Assembly (NCBI RefSeq): GCF_018688335.1
Contig: NZ_CP061316.1
Coordinates: 62,001 to 126,000 of the forward strand
Reading direction: 5' to 3'
DNA: 64,000 bases
From: Polynucleobacter sp. AP-Jannik-300A-C4
GTDB lineage: Bacteria; Pseudomonadota; Gammaproteobacteria; Burkholderiales; Burkholderiaceae
The notes beneath the pieces were generated by a model. That model searched no databases. It had not been told where the DNA came from and saw only the letters and a program-made list of their open reading frames with translations. The translations under genes were made by a program, and so were the position numbers. Shown piece after piece: positions 41,213 through 50,631 of the stretch (the first letter of the stretch is position 1; each line of letters begins with the position of its first letter).

Positions 41213-41971
41213 GTGCTCACTAAACGAATTATTCCCTGTCTTGATGTCACGGCAGGACGCGTTGTGAAAGGCGTGAACTTTGTTGGGCTGCGTGATGCGG
41301 GTGATCCTGTGGAGATTGCAAAACGCTACGACACTCAAGGCGCTGATGAACTCACCTTCCTAGACATTACTGCTACCTCTGATGATCGCGATCTGATATT
41401 GCACATCATTGAAGATGTTGCTTCTCAAGTATTTATTCCTTTGACCGTTGGTGGTGGTGTGCGTGCTGTAGCTGATGTTCGCCGCTTACTGAATGCTGGC
41501 GCTGATAAGGTGAGCATGAACTCATCCGCAGTGGCGAATCCAGATTTGGTATCGGATGCGGCTGCATATTATGGTTCTCAGTGCATCGTCGTTGCCATTG
41601 ATGCTAAAAAAACGGAAGCAGGCAATTGGGAAGTTTTTACCCATGGGGGTAGAACTGCGACTGGCATGGATGTCGTTACATGGGCTTCTGAAGTCGCTAA
41701 ACGTGGTGCTGGAGAAATTCTTCTCACTAGTATGAATCGTGATGGCAGTAAAGACGGTTTTGATTTGGAGTTAACTGCCGCAGTAAGTGATGCGGTGAGC
41801 GTTCCAGTGATTGCCTCTGGCGGCGTGGGTAATTTGCAGCACTTGGTCGATGGCATTACCAAGGGTCATGCCGATGCAGTTCTTGCGGCAAGTATTTTTC
41901 ATTATGGTGAATACACTGTTGGTCAAGCAAAAGAATATATGGCGAGCCAAGGCATTCCTGTTCGCATTTAA
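41213..41971 (+). CDS. hisF: Imidazole glycerol phosphate synthase, cyclase subunit
   Basis: 252 residues from a GTG start (GTGCTCACTAAACG). TIM barrel with [18 protein letters not shown] (catalytic Asp near residue 11), [22 protein letters not shown] (catalytic Asp near 130) and VIASGGVGN. With HisH it forms IGP and AICAR. It lies 11 bp after hisA. Confidence 0.98.
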   Translation: MLTKRIIPCLDVTAGRVVKGVNFVGLRDAGDPVEIAKRYDTQGADELTFLDITATSDDRDLILHIIEDVASQVFIPLTVGGGVRAVADVRRLLNAGADKVSMNSSAVANPDLVSDAAAYYGSQCIVVAIDAKKTEAGNWEVFTHGGRTATGMDVVTWASEVAKRGAGEILLTSMNRDGSKDGFDLELTAAVSDAVSVPVIASGGVGNLQHLVDGITKGHADAVLAASIFHYGEYTVGQAKEYMASQGIPVRI

Positions 41972-42005
41972 GTGCAGATAGATCTACCAAGAAAATAATT
42001 CGAAG

Positions 42006-42416
42006 ATGAGCATGAAAAATTCCTTCTCTCTAGTTGACTCCTTAGAGCCCGGCGCATGGCTTGATGCCGTCACTTGGAATGAGCAGGGCTTAGTTCCGGT
42101 AATTGCCCAGGAAGTTGGCAGTAAAGATATCTTGATGATGGCTTGGATGAATCGCGATGCTTTATTGGCTACCTTGCGCTTAGGCGAAGCGGTGTATTGG
42201 ACGCGTTCAAGGCAAAAGTTGTGGCACAAGGGTGAAGAATCTGGCCATACTCAAAAGGTAAAAGAAATCCGCCTTGATTGCGATGGCGATACGATTTTGC
42301 TGATGGTTGAGCAAAAAGACGGTATTGCTTGTCACACTGGCGAGCATAGTTGCTTCTTCCAGAGGTGGGATTCAGCCCAATCCACCTGGGTTGATGAGTC
42401 TAAGGGCCTTAAATAA
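42006..42416 (+). CDS. hisI: Phosphoribosyl-AMP cyclohydrolase
   Basis: 136 residues. Motifs are [40 protein letters not shown] and the metal ligands [13 protein letters not shown] and [11 protein letters not shown]. It opens the ring of PR-AMP, the third step. Only the cyclohydrolase is encoded; the pyrophosphatase is separate (hisE), 44 bp downstream. Confidence 0.97.
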   Translation: MSMKNSFSLVDSLEPGAWLDAVTWNEQGLVPVIAQEVGSKDILMMAWMNRDALLATLRLGEAVYWTRSRQKLWHKGEESGHTQKVKEIRLDCDGDTILLMVEQKDGIACHTGEHSCFFQRWDSAQSTWVDESKGLK

Positions 42417-42460
42417 GCCACCCCTCTTCTACCTGGTAATAAAAGACATAAAATCACCTG

Positions 42461-42862
42461 ATGACTAGTTCAGCGAATACCCCCTCTAATTTAGATGCTG
42501 CTTTGGCCCACTTGGCTGACGTAGTTGATCAGCGGCGCGATGCGTTTAAGGCTGGCGATGCCGATCCCAAGACCTCTTACACAGCCTTACTCTTCTCTAA
42601 GGGTGATGATGTGATTTTGAAGAAGATTGGAGAAGAGGCTACCGAAGCAGTGATGGCTGCCAAGGATGCTCGAAATGCCAATTTGGCCCCTGAGCAACAA
42701 AAACTCTTGGTTGGGGAGATGGCTGACCTCTGGTTTCATTGCCTAATTGCCCTTTCTCAGTTTGGCTTGCGCCCAGAAGACGTAATTACTGAGCTTGAGC
42801 GCCGTCTCGGTACTTCAGGCATCGAGGAAAAAGCCGCCAGAAAAGCGGCAAACAAGGATTAA
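42461..42862 (+). CDS. hisE: Phosphoribosyl-ATP pyrophosphatase
   Basis: 133 residues. The MazG-like helical domain shows [32 protein letters not shown] and [14 protein letters not shown], with the Glu/Asp magnesium ligands. It converts PR-ATP to PR-AMP. A short N-terminal extension (about 20 residues) precedes the core. The hinT ATG lies 3 bp past the stop. Confidence 0.96.
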   Translation: MTSSANTPSNLDAALAHLADVVDQRRDAFKAGDADPKTSYTALLFSKGDDVILKKIGEEATEAVMAAKDARNANLAPEQQKLLVGEMADLWFHCLIALSQFGLRPEDVITELERRLGTSGIEEKAARKAANKD

Positions 42863-42865
42863 TTG

Positions 42866-43222
42866 ATGTCCCACGACCCAAATTGCCTGTTTTGTAAGAT
42901 TTCCAAGGGTGAAATCCCATCCCAAAAAGTGTACGAGGATGAGGAGATTTATGCCTTTAAAGATATTAATCCTGCGGCCCCCGTCCATTTTTTGATGATT
43001 CCTAAAAAACATATCCCTATGCTGGAATCTGCAGAAGTGGCTGATGCGCCATTGCTAGGTAGAATGATGGAATTAGCACCACGTCTCGCCAAGGAGCAGG
43101 GTTGCCGTCCTGGAAAAGATGGTGGCTTTAGATTGGTAGTGAATAATGGTGCAGATGGTGGTCAAGAGGTTTATCACTTGCATTTGCATGTGATGGGCGG
43201 TCCGCGCCCCTGGAAAAAATAG
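42866..43222 (+). CDS. hinT: HIT-family nucleotide hydrolase HinT
   Basis: 118 residues from ATG 42866 ([20 protein letters not shown]); the TTG three bases earlier is unlikely. The HIT motif is HLHLHVMGG near residue 107. HinT hydrolyses purine nucleotide phosphoramidates such as lysyl-AMP. The two N-terminal cysteines (CLFC) are common in this group. It stands between hisE and tatA, a recurrent betaproteobacterial order. Confidence 0.94.
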   Translation: MSHDPNCLFCKISKGEIPSQKVYEDEEIYAFKDINPAAPVHFLMIPKKHIPMLESAEVADAPLLGRMMELAPRLAKEQGCRPGKDGGFRLVVNNGADGGQEVYHLHLHVMGGPRPWKK

Positions 43223-43238
43223 TCCTAGGAGATTAAAA

Positions 43239-43481
43239 ATGGGTTCATTTAGCATTTGGCATTGGTTAATTGTTTTGGTAATCGTGATGTTGGTATTCGG
43301 TACCAAAAAATTGCGCAATATCGGTAGTGATTTAGGTGGCGCTGTTAAAGGTTTCAAAGATGGCATGAAAACGCCTGAGGGAACTGAAGAGTCGCAAGAC
43401 AAGGCTAAAGAGCAAATTCAGAGCGCTGCTACATCAACAGAGAAAACTGTGGATGTTCAGGCAAAAGATATCAATAAATAA
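43239..43481 (+). CDS. tatA: Sec-independent protein translocase TatA
   Basis: 80 residues. It starts [20 protein letters not shown] (one membrane helix), followed by the conserved [20 protein letters not shown] amphipathic helix and an acidic/Lys-rich tail. TatA multimers form the translocation path for folded twin-arginine substrates. CCTAGGAGATT precedes the ATG. First gene of tatABC. Confidence 0.96.
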   Translation: MGSFSIWHWLIVLVIVMLVFGTKKLRNIGSDLGGAVKGFKDGMKTPEGTEESQDKAKEQIQSAATSTEKTVDVQAKDINK

Positions 43482-43509
43482 TTGTTGATAGAAATAATGC
43501 GCAGCTGCA

Positions 43510-43986
43510 ATGATTGATCTCGGAGTTTCAAAGCTTGCACTCATTGCAGTAGTTGCATTGGTAGTGGTCGGCCCAGAGCGACTTCCAAAAATTGCCCGTA
43601 TGGCGGGTAACTTATTTGGAAGAGCGCAGCGCTATATGGCTGATGTCAAATCCGAAGTTAGCAGGCAGATGGATGTTGAGGAGTTTAAGAAGCTTCGCGA
43701 AGAAAGTGTCTCTGCCTTTAAGGATGTTGAGAATTCTATTCAATCTGCTACTCAAGAGGCTAGCGCCAATCTTAGCGATCAAGCAGACATCTTTGAAAAT
43801 CATTTTACGAGAGCTCCTCTTGATGAAAAAGAAGTTCTACAAAAATCGGTACGCCAGGGTCGGAAGAGTTGGGGCGTGAGGCGCGCTGCGAGACCAGTTT
43901 GGTTCAAGCGATCCACTGGTATGCGCACAAGAGTTCAGTCCGGAGCTGCGCGCATGAAGCGCTTTCACCACAGCGCGGGCAAATAA
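43510..43986 (+). CDS. tatB: Sec-independent protein translocase TatB
   Basis: 158 residues. The TatB N-terminus MIDLGVSKLALIAVVALVVV GPERLPKIAR has the membrane helix and the GPERLP hinge. A long charged helix follows (residues about 30-110), then a very basic tail. TatB works with TatC in recognising the twin-arginine signal. It follows tatA by 28 bp. Confidence 0.95.
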   Translation: MIDLGVSKLALIAVVALVVVGPERLPKIARMAGNLFGRAQRYMADVKSEVSRQMDVEEFKKLREESVSAFKDVENSIQSATQEASANLSDQADIFENHFTRAPLDEKEVLQKSVRQGRKSWGVRRAARPVWFKRSTGMRTRVQSGAARMKRFHHSAGK

Positions 43987-44018
43987 ATTAGCCCCAAGAA
44001 AAGTAAATACGAATATCA

Positions 44019-44831
44019 ATGACGCAAAATAATTCAACAGAAGATTCCGGACTGCAAGAATCATTCTTGTCGCATTTATTTGAGTTGCGTGATCGCATCA
44101 TCAAGTCAGCGATCGCAATCATAGTGGTTTTTGTTTCCCTAGTTTATTGGGCGCCAGATATTTTTCATTTGTTTGCCCAGCCACTACTTCAGGCACTACC
44201 TGCTGGCGGCAAGATGATCGTGACTGATGTCACGGGTTCATTCTTTGTACCTATGAAAGTCACCATGCTAGTGGCTTTCTTAATCGCTCTGCCAGTAGTG
44301 ATGTATCAGTTATGGGCATTCATTGCACCCGGCCTTTATCAGCACGAGCGTAAGTTGATAGTACCTTTGGTAATCAGTAGTTATAGCCTGTTTATTTTTG
44401 GAATGGCCTTTGCTTACTTCTTAGTTTTCCCAACAGTATTCCAATTCATGGCTAGTTATAACGCCCCCTTGGGTGCTGAAATGTCGACTGATATTGATAA
44501 ATACCTTGGCTTTGCTATGACAACCTTTTTGGCCTTTGGCATTACCTTTGAGGTTCCAGTTGTTGTGGTGGTGCTGGTTCGCATGGGTATGGTGCCTTTG
44601 GCTAAGCTTAAAGAGATTCGTCCTTATGTAATTGTTGGCGCTTTTGTGATTTCAGCAATCGTGACACCACCAGATGTGCTGTCTCAGCTACTGCTAGCTG
44701 TGCCAATGTGCTTACTCTATGAGCTCGGGCTTCTCATTGCCCGTTTCTATGTCCCAAAATCCGTAGATGATGAGTCTGATGAAATTAAAGATAGCGAATC
44801 TAAAGGCTCGGATACTCAAGCTACCGTTTGA
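44019..44831 (+). CDS. tatC: Sec-independent protein translocase TatC
   Basis: 270 residues with six membrane helices. Motifs are SFLSHLFELRDRIIKSA near residue 15, FVPMKVTMLVAFLIALPVV and GITFEVPVVVVVLVRMG with the conserved Glu. TatC is the receptor for twin-arginine signals; the Rieske protein PetA (50632) is a probable substrate. Its last 16 bp overlap the convergent Sel1-repeat gene. Confidence 0.97.
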   Translation: MTQNNSTEDSGLQESFLSHLFELRDRIIKSAIAIIVVFVSLVYWAPDIFHLFAQPLLQALPAGGKMIVTDVTGSFFVPMKVTMLVAFLIALPVVMYQLWAFIAPGLYQHERKLIVPLVISSYSLFIFGMAFAYFLVFPTVFQFMASYNAPLGAEMSTDIDKYLGFAMTTFLAFGITFEVPVVVVVLVRMGMVPLAKLKEIRPYVIVGAFVISAIVTPPDVLSQLLLAVPMCLLYELGLLIARFYVPKSVDDESDEIKDSESKGSDTQATV

Positions 44832-46294
44832 TCTTGTGAGAAGGTAGCAGTCAGCCACTCACTTACTCGGTCAAATCGATAACGTCTTTGTCTTAAATTA
44901 CCTTCTAAGTCTGATTCGCTTCCAGCAAATACTTTTCCTGCAGCAAGCAAAGAGCGCCGCTGCTGCGTGGTATCAATCTGAATTAATCTAGGCAGTATCT
45001 TCGGCAATTCATGGCGAATATCAACAACGACACAATGTTCGTGCTGCAACTGCCCAACCTCGCACAGTAATAACTCAGCCTTACTCAAATTAAATTGATT
45101 GGCAATGATCAGTCGGTGGCATAGCAATACCCACTCCTCAACTAATTTATGTTCGGCATGATGGTTTAGTGCCTTTTCGGCATAAGTAGCCAATGCAAAC
45201 CAATCATTATTCTTTGGGCTGGAGACATTCTCTAGAATCTTTCCAAGCAATTCCTTTGCTTCGGGAAGGCCTTGTTGGTGCGCTTGCCAGATCCAATATG
45301 AAGCTTGCAGGCCGCGAACCTTCTCTTCAACTTTTTCGCGTTTGCGCCAGAGGTTCGCACCTCTTTTAAATTGAGCTACTGGATGACCTAAATCTGCCGC
45401 ACGATCAAGACAGCGATCACTCTCAGCCGCGTTGTATCCAGAGAACTGTGGACGGCGATAGATCTCGCCCAAGGCAAACCAAGCATCACGATCACCATCC
45501 TTTGCTGCAAGCTCTAACCAGTAGGCTGCCTTCTTGAGGGAGGCATTCGATTTGCTACCGCCCAACCCAATCGTATCTTTCTCAGCAGAATCAACTTCAT
45601 TAAATTGCGCTAGACGTAATCCCAGTGTAAGTTTGGCAATCGTTAGGCCAAGTTCTGCTGCTTGCATAAGCGCTGCCTCATTTTTATCAGAGAGCCAGGC
45701 ATTCCAAAGGGAAGAAAGCGCCTCATCTTTTGGTTGCAGCTTAATGAGCAGTTCTTTTGCGCCACCAGCAAATGGAGTATCTGATTCTGCCAAGCCTAAT
45801 AAAAATTCTTTTGCTTTCTTTTGCAGTGACAGAAAGTCATCGCCATCTTTCCCTTGCTTCAAGAGCCAGGTAGAGAGCTCAGTTTGTAAATCTCTTTTAG
45901 CGGGATTAAGTAAAAGTTCTGCAAGCTGCCATTGCGCTGCGTAACTTGCTTCAATATTGGCCTTGGCTAACTTCCAGAATGATTCCCAGCCAAAAGCAAA
46001 TGCCGGCGAATTAAATGCCCCCTCCAGTGGAACAGTCGAGATTAGTTCTAGCATCCCCAAAATCTCTGGGGAAAAGCTATTTAAGTCAGAAATTTCAGCA
46101 TCACTTGAGCTCAATTGTCTAACTAATTGATTGTGAATAGAAAAATAGGATTTTTCTAACCAAATCAGCGCATTAGCTGGCTGTATGGGGGTCTTAAATG
46201 CCCCTGTCAGATAGGCCGACGCCAAATTTTGTTGTGCAGATACATCACCCAGTCGAGCAGATTGTAGGATTTTTAAGAATTCACGGCTTGCCAT
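44816..46294 (-). CDS. Sel1-type repeat protein of unknown function
   Basis: 492 residues, Leu/Ala-rich and mainly helical, with Sel1/TPR-like repeats. The clearest are AAYWLELAAKDGDRDAWFAL, CLDRAADLGHPVAQFKRG and ASYWIWQAHQQGLPEAKELL, around residues 255-355; a first repeat lies at the N-terminus (ARLGDVSAQQNLASAYLTGA). No signal peptide or catalytic motif is seen. Such solenoids act as protein-interaction scaffolds. Its 3' end overlaps tatC by 16 bp and it stands alone on this strand. Function not known. Confidence 0.82.
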   Translation of the reverse strand: MASREFLKILQSARLGDVSAQQNLASAYLTGAFKTPIQPANALIWLEKSYFSIHNQLVRQLSSSDAEISDLNSFSPEILGMLELISTVPLEGAFNSPAFAFGWESFWKLAKANIEASYAAQWQLAELLLNPAKRDLQTELSTWLLKQGKDGDDFLSLQKKAKEFLLGLAESDTPFAGGAKELLIKLQPKDEALSSLWNAWLSDKNEAALMQAAELGLTIAKLTLGLRLAQFNEVDSAEKDTIGLGGSKSNASLKKAAYWLELAAKDGDRDAWFALGEIYRRPQFSGYNAAESDRCLDRAADLGHPVAQFKRGANLWRKREKVEEKVRGLQASYWIWQAHQQGLPEAKELLGKILENVSSPKNNDWFALATYAEKALNHHAEHKLVEEWVLLCHRLIIANQFNLSKAELLLCEVGQLQHEHCVVVDIRHELPKILPRLIQIDTTQQRRSLLAAGKVFAGSESDLEGNLRQRRYRFDRVSEWLTATFSQDQTVA

Positions 46295-46502
46295 ATGACA
46301 ATTTTGGCATTCCAGGCCTCAAAAAGACAGAAATCAAAGCCCTTGTTGCCCTGATACAACGAAGAAAACCAAAAAACTACCTTTCCACAAGCAAAAACAG
46401 GATCTAAATACCCTTACCCTCAGTCTAGTAGGGCAAAACAAGCAAAATTAATAAGTCCCAGTTTTATTTGGGCATTACTTTCAATTTATGGAGATTTAAA
46501 GA

Positions 46503-47675
46503 ATGAAAAAATCGCTATTAGCAGTTGCAGCAATCGGCGCATTTGCGTCAGCAGCTCAAGCTCAGTCATCAGTGACTGTATATGGTATTTTGGATGTTGG
46601 TTTTTCTGGTGCTACAACTCGTGCAAGCCAAACTAAATCCAACACAACAGCTCTTGCCTCAAGTTCAGAGACAAGCTCACGCTTAGGTTTTAAGGGTACG
46701 GAAGATCTAGGTGGCGGTATGAACGCCTTCTTCACTGCTGAATTCCAACTCTACCCAACGGATGCTTCATTATCTGGGGATACAAACAACGGCTTGTTTA
46801 ATCGCCAGTCATTTGTTGGTTTGAGCAAAAAAGGTATTGGACAAGCTGCCATCGGTACTCAATACACTCCAGTTCACACTGCTGTAAGTCGTACTGACGC
46901 AGGTCAACAAAACAATATACATGGCGATGTTATTTACTCAGTAAGCTCTGGTACTGGCGCAACTCAAACAACTACTGCTTACACAACACGATTCAACAAT
47001 GCATTGACATTGCAAACAGATCGCTTTGCTGGCTTCCAAGTCAACGGTATTTATTCCAATAAAAACTCCAACCAGAATAACCCAGCAACTACCCAAACTG
47101 TTAGCAACAACACAGCATTGGGTTTAGGCATTAACTATGTTTGGCAAAAGCTGAATGTGGACTTGGCAATGACTTCATCCAAGCAAGAGTCTATTACCGG
47201 AACAACAAACACAGCAGCTGCACTTCCAGCAGCAGCAGCAGCAGCTACTTCTGTAAACGTATTGGGAACAAGCATCGGCATCCTAACTAATTACGCTGGT
47301 GCATCTTATGACTTCGGTATTTTGAAGGCATATGCTCAGTACATCAATACTAAGTACACTTCTAATTTGGATTCAAATTCTTATATGACTCGCTCAGCAC
47401 AACAGTTGGGTGTTCGTTCATTTGTAACTCCAAAAGTTGAGGCATGGGCTTCTATTGGTAATGGTTCATTCACTGCCGGTAGCACTGCACTTCCTGCTAC
47501 TTCTGGTAGCCGTGCAACCCAAGACTTTACTGGCTATCAGTTGGGTTCTAACTACTGGTTGAGCAAGCGTACAAACCTGTATGCAATTTTCGGTTCACAA
47601 CAGGTATCTAGCTCTTCAGTTGCTGCTTCTGAAGGTGCATCAAGCTACGGTGTTGGTATGCGTCATACTTTCTAA
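46503..47675 (+). CDS. Outer-membrane porin (Burkholderia-type general porin)
   Basis: 390 residues. A signal peptide (MKKSLLAVAAIGAFASAAQA) is followed by QSSVTVYGILDVGFSGATTR, the strand-1 pattern of betaproteobacterial porins, then SRLGFKGTEDLGGGMNAFFT and a C-terminal Phe (YGVGMRHTF) needed for BAM recognition. It should form a 16-stranded trimeric channel. A (CAG)6 run at 47227-47244 encodes polyalanine in a probable surface loop. GGAG precedes the ATG; a strong terminator follows. Monocistronic. Confidence 0.95.
   Translation: MKKSLLAVAAIGAFASAAQAQSSVTVYGILDVGFSGATTRASQTKSNTTALASSSETSSRLGFKGTEDLGGGMNAFFTAEFQLYPTDASLSGDTNNGLFNRQSFVGLSKKGIGQAAIGTQYTPVHTAVSRTDAGQQNNIHGDVIYSVSSGTGATQTTTAYTTRFNNALTLQTDRFAGFQVNGIYSNKNSNQNNPATTQTVSNNTALGLGINYVWQKLNVDLAMTSSKQESITGTTNTAAALPAAAAAATSVNVLGTSIGILTNYAGASYDFGILKAYAQYINTKYTSNLDSNSYMTRSAQQLGVRSFVTPKVEAWASIGNGSFTAGSTALPATSGSRATQDFTGYQLGSNYWLSKRTNLYAIFGSQQVSSSSVAASEGASSYGVGMRHTF
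47227..47244 (+). repeat. (CAG)6 trinucleotide run inside the porin gene
   Basis: Six perfect CAG units encode an alanine run (LPAAAAAAT) in a low-complexity Ala/Thr segment near residue 245. It is in frame, so slippage would lengthen or shorten a loop without a frameshift. Confidence 0.85.
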
Positions 47676-48284
47676 TTTGTCTCTAGCGTAAGCTAGTTAA
47701 GAATTAGTTTGGTATTAAATTGACCCACTGTGGAAACACAGTGGGTTTTTTATTGCCTAATAAAGTCAGGTTTTATGAATTCATTAATTCCAACTATTTC
47801 TTGTGCAGTTTTTAATATCAATATCAGCGGCACGATTTGATAAATACAGCTATTCTAAATTTCGCACTTGTCCTGGGTTTAACTCTCTTTATGTAGAGTT
47901 AATTCCTAATAAGTAGCGACTTCAAATATGGTGGTTGCATATTTATATTATTTCTATTTGTTGTTTACTAGTTTAGAAATAAGTACGTCACTAATTATCT
48001 TCGCTTTGTGATAAATCATGAGTAGAGCTACCTAGGTTTCAGCAACAAGCACAGTATGGCCATTGAAATCAGAATTTAAGTCTGAACTCAAGCTAATCAG
48101 GGTTAAAGGTTGGAACAATTAGGGCGGCGTTAGGCTGTAAAAATTGAGAAAGAGTCGAATGAGGCGGAATTAATACATATATTTGATAAGCAAAATAGAT
48201 TTATATATTGACCAATCGGATTAAAGAGTCGCGTAAAGTATTCATCCTTCTGAGCTGGTCGCATTATTACAATAAAATGAAATT
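47676..48284. other. Gene-free AT-rich stretch after the porin
   Basis: A 609-bp gap. It begins with the porin terminator (47723-47751). Further on there is a perfect 8-bp inverted repeat TTAACTCT/AGAGTTAA with an 8-nt loop at 47879-47902, and otherwise AT-rich sequence with scattered stops in all frames. No tRNA or convincing protein frame was found. A small RNA or eroded gene cannot be excluded. The promoter of the TPR gene should lie near its right end. Confidence 0.6.
47723..47751 (+). terminator. Intrinsic terminator of the porin gene
   Basis: ACCCACTGTG (47723-47732), loop GAAA, CACAGTGGGT (47737-47746), then five more T residues. A perfect 10-bp stem with a GAAA tetraloop, 47 bp after the porin stop. 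Confidence 0.95.
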
Positions 48285-49859
48285 ATGAATCCTCAACTTC
48301 AATCAATGCTTCAACAGGCGATTCAATACACTCAGCAGGGAAATTTTAGTCAGGCTAAGCAACTTTTTAGCTATATTTTAAAGATGCAGCCGAAAAATTT
48401 TGATGCCTTATATGCAATGGGTTTTATTCATGGTGTTGAAGGCAACCATCTTGAAGCATCTAACTACTCATTAAGGGCTGTAAAAATTAGACCTGATGAT
48501 CTAGAAATAAATATTAATTGTGCAAAATCATTTCAGGAAGCTGGAAAACATTTAATTTCAATAAAATATCATCAGAAAGCAATTTTCCTATCTCCAGATA
48601 ATCATGAGATTTGGCTCGGTTATGGGAAGTCACTTCAGGGCCTTGGGAGGTATAGCGAGGCTATTGCTCAATACGATATGGCCTTAAGTCTTAAGCCTGA
48701 GTATGCAGAGGCATGGTCGAATAAGGGGTGGGCTTTTCATGAACTCAAGCGCTATGACGAAGCTCTTGATTGCTACGATAAAGCTTTGAATTTCAAACCC
48801 GATTTTGCTGAGGGCTACTATAACAAGGGTGTTTCGCTGAATGAGCTTAAATGCTATGACGAAGCTCTTGATTGCTACGATAAAGCTTTGAATTTCAAAC
48901 CCGATTTTGCTGAGGGCTGGATTAATAAATCGCAAATTAACCTACTCATCAAGAACTATCAGGCTGGATGGGAGAATTACAGCTGGCGGCTAAGAGCAAA
49001 AGATTTTCAATTAAAGATGGCAATTGAGGGCTTGGCAATATGGAATGGAGCAAGTTGCAAGCATTTGCTCATATTCTCTGAGCAAGGTGTCGGTGACATC
49101 ATTTTCTATGCGTCAATGCTTAGAGTTATCAAAAATAGAGTGGAGAGTATTACTATTGCAGTAGATGCAAGATTATTACCAATCCTGTCTAGGTCATTTC
49201 CTGAGATTGTATTTATTGATAATAATGCACCATTAGATACTAGCTTGTACGATGCTCAGATACCATTTGGCAGTCTTCCTGCCATCATGAATATGAATCC
49301 AAATATGGATGGCCGTAGTGTGCCTTACCTTGTGGATAATGATCCAATAACAAAGACCATAAAAAATAATTCCTGCACTAAAAAGCAGTTAAAGTGCGGC
49401 GTAGCATGGAAGAGTAATAATCATAAGCTGGGAAAAGACAAGAGCATTCTGCTTTCGGAATTAAATGATATCTTTCAAGTTGATGATTATGAATTTATCA
49501 ATCTGCAGTATGGTGACACTCAGCAAGAAATAAATGATTTAGAAGAAAATTGTGGCACTAAATTAATAACCGTTGACGGAATTGATTTATTTAATAATAT
49601 TGATGGATTACTTTCAATTATTCAATCTTGTGACTTTATAGTTACCACTAGCAATGTAACTGCCCATTTGGCTGGGGCCTTGGGTAAAACCACTTTTTTA
49701 TTAGTACCATATTCTGCGGGAAGAATTTGGTATTGGCATGACGAAGTAACTAGTAGTTGGTATCCAAGCATTTCTCTATATTCTCAAGATCAAAAGTTCT
49801 CATGGAATGGCGCCATTAAAGATATAGCAGCGAGATTAAGAAAAGAAGCCTTTAAATAA
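48285..49859 (+). CDS. TPR protein with glycosyltransferase-like C-terminal domain
   Basis: 524 residues. The N-terminal half (about 1-225) is a TPR solenoid of six or more repeats, e.g. AIAQYDMALSLKPEYAEAWS and EALDCYDKALNFKPDFAEG (twice). The C-terminal half (about 255-520) has HLLIFSEQGVGDIIFYASML and SCDFIVTTSNVTAHLAGALG, a pattern seen in TPR proteins fused to GT9/GT-B-like domains. A role in glycosylation of protein or surface polymer is plausible but unproven. Its codon use is more AT-rich than its neighbours', and it stands alone behind a gene-free stretch, both suggesting acquisition. Confidence 0.82.
   Translation: MNPQLQSMLQQAIQYTQQGNFSQAKQLFSYILKMQPKNFDALYAMGFIHGVEGNHLEASNYSLRAVKIRPDDLEININCAKSFQEAGKHLISIKYHQKAIFLSPDNHEIWLGYGKSLQGLGRYSEAIAQYDMALSLKPEYAEAWSNKGWAFHELKRYDEALDCYDKALNFKPDFAEGYYNKGVSLNELKCYDEALDCYDKALNFKPDFAEGWINKSQINLLIKNYQAGWENYSWRLRAKDFQLKMAIEGLAIWNGASCKHLLIFSEQGVGDIIFYASMLRVIKNRVESITIAVDARLLPILSRSFPEIVFIDNNAPLDTSLYDAQIPFGSLPAIMNMNPNMDGRSVPYLVDNDPITKTIKNNSCTKKQLKCGVAWKSNNHKLGKDKSILLSELNDIFQVDDYEFINLQYGDTQQEINDLEENCGTKLITVDGIDLFNNIDGLLSIIQSCDFIVTTSNVTAHLAGALGKTTFLLVPYSAGRIWYWHDEVTSSWYPSISLYSQDQKFSWNGAIKDIAARLRKEAFK
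48751..48918 (+). repeat. Tandem identical 66-bp blocks (period 102 bp) in the TPR gene
   Basis: The 66-bp sequence at 48751-48816 recurs exactly at 48853-48918. The period, 102 bp, is 34 codons: one TPR unit. Identity even at silent positions means a recent duplication or gene conversion. Confidence 0.93.
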
Positions 49860-50020
49860 AGCCAAATTTATAGTTGAGCTTGGTAAGGGAAAGAGCATTA
49901 CACGCCATGCTTTGAGGGCTATGCTAATAACTCGCTATATGATCAGCGGGGGTGAGATTATTCACGTGTTAATGACTGTGGTTTAAATAGATTCATGGAA
50001 TCTATACAACTATCAAAGTT

Positions 50021-50063
50021 AAAAATCTCACATCAGAAGCCAAGCAATGAAGTGAGATTTTTT
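50021..50063 (-). terminator. Terminator of mscL
   Basis: AAAAATCTCAC (50021-50031) and GTGAGATTTTTT (50052-50063) make an 11-bp stem with a 20-nt loop; read on the minus strand it ends in a T-run. It begins 9 bp after the mscL stop. On the plus strand it also ends in T residues, so it could stop transcripts from the TPR side too. Confidence 0.75.
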
Positions 50064-50071
50064 TACGCGCA

Positions 50072-50494
50072 TTATTTTTTTAGGCTGTCCCGAATTTCTC
50101 TCAATAGGATAACATCTTCAGGTGTAGGGGGTGCTGGTGGCACATCAATGGTGCGCACTCTGTTTACCACTTTCACCATCTGGAAAATCACGAAGGCCAG
50201 AAGGATGAAGTTAATCGAGATGGTGATGAAGTTGCCATAGGCAAAGATGGGTATTCCAGCTTTTTTGAGTGCATCAAAAGTTCTTGGAATACCCTCGGGT
50301 ATCTTGCCCAGCACTAGAAAAAGGTTGGTAAAGTCAATATGTCCCCCCAATAGCGTTGAAATAACCGGCATGACAATGTCGTTTACCAGGGAGTCAACGA
50401 TTTTGCCAAAGGCTCCGCCAATAATGACACCAACAGCCAAATCTATGACATTGCCCTTGACTGCGAAGTCCCGAAATTCTTTTAAAACAGCCAT
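50072..50494 (-). CDS. mscL: Large-conductance mechanosensitive channel MscL
   Basis: 140 residues from the ATG at 50494 ([20 protein letters not shown]), chosen because GAGGG lies just before it and the family starts this way. Upstream in-frame starts would add up to 23 atypical residues. Two membrane helices are seen ([20 protein letters not shown] and [19 protein letters not shown]), with the C-terminal bundle [15 protein letters not shown]. The pentamer is the emergency valve under hypo-osmotic shock. The only minus-strand gene between the TPR gene and petA. Confidence 0.97.
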   Translation of the reverse strand: MAVLKEFRDFAVKGNVIDLAVGVIIGGAFGKIVDSLVNDIVMPVISTLLGGHIDFTNLFLVLGKIPEGIPRTFDALKKAGIPIFAYGNFITISINFILLAFVIFQMVKVVNRVRTIDVPPAPPTPEDVILLREIRDSLKK

Positions 50495-50631
50495 AAATCC
50501 CTCTATTTTTTGATTCATTGAGATTATCTCAAGATTAACCCCATAACTTCCTTGCATACCCAATTTTTTACTTTAAAATCTTATCTTTTAGCAATTACTA
50601 CCTATAAATGCTCTTCAGAGGAATTTTGTAA

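Noticed and set aside
46198..46407. 69-residue plus-strand frame near the start of the Sel1 gene, upstream of the porin
   Set aside because: Its first half is antisense to the Sel1 gene and the rest is low-complexity Lys/Asn; no ribosome-binding site and no motif.
46382..46410. TTTCCA-17-TAAATA as a porin promoter
   Set aside because: Poor match to the -10 consensus and rather far from the ATG; other equally good combinations exist in this AT-rich stretch.
49995..50240. 81-residue plus-strand frame overlapping mscL
   Set aside because: Most of it is antisense to mscL and it spans the mscL terminator; not a plausible gene.
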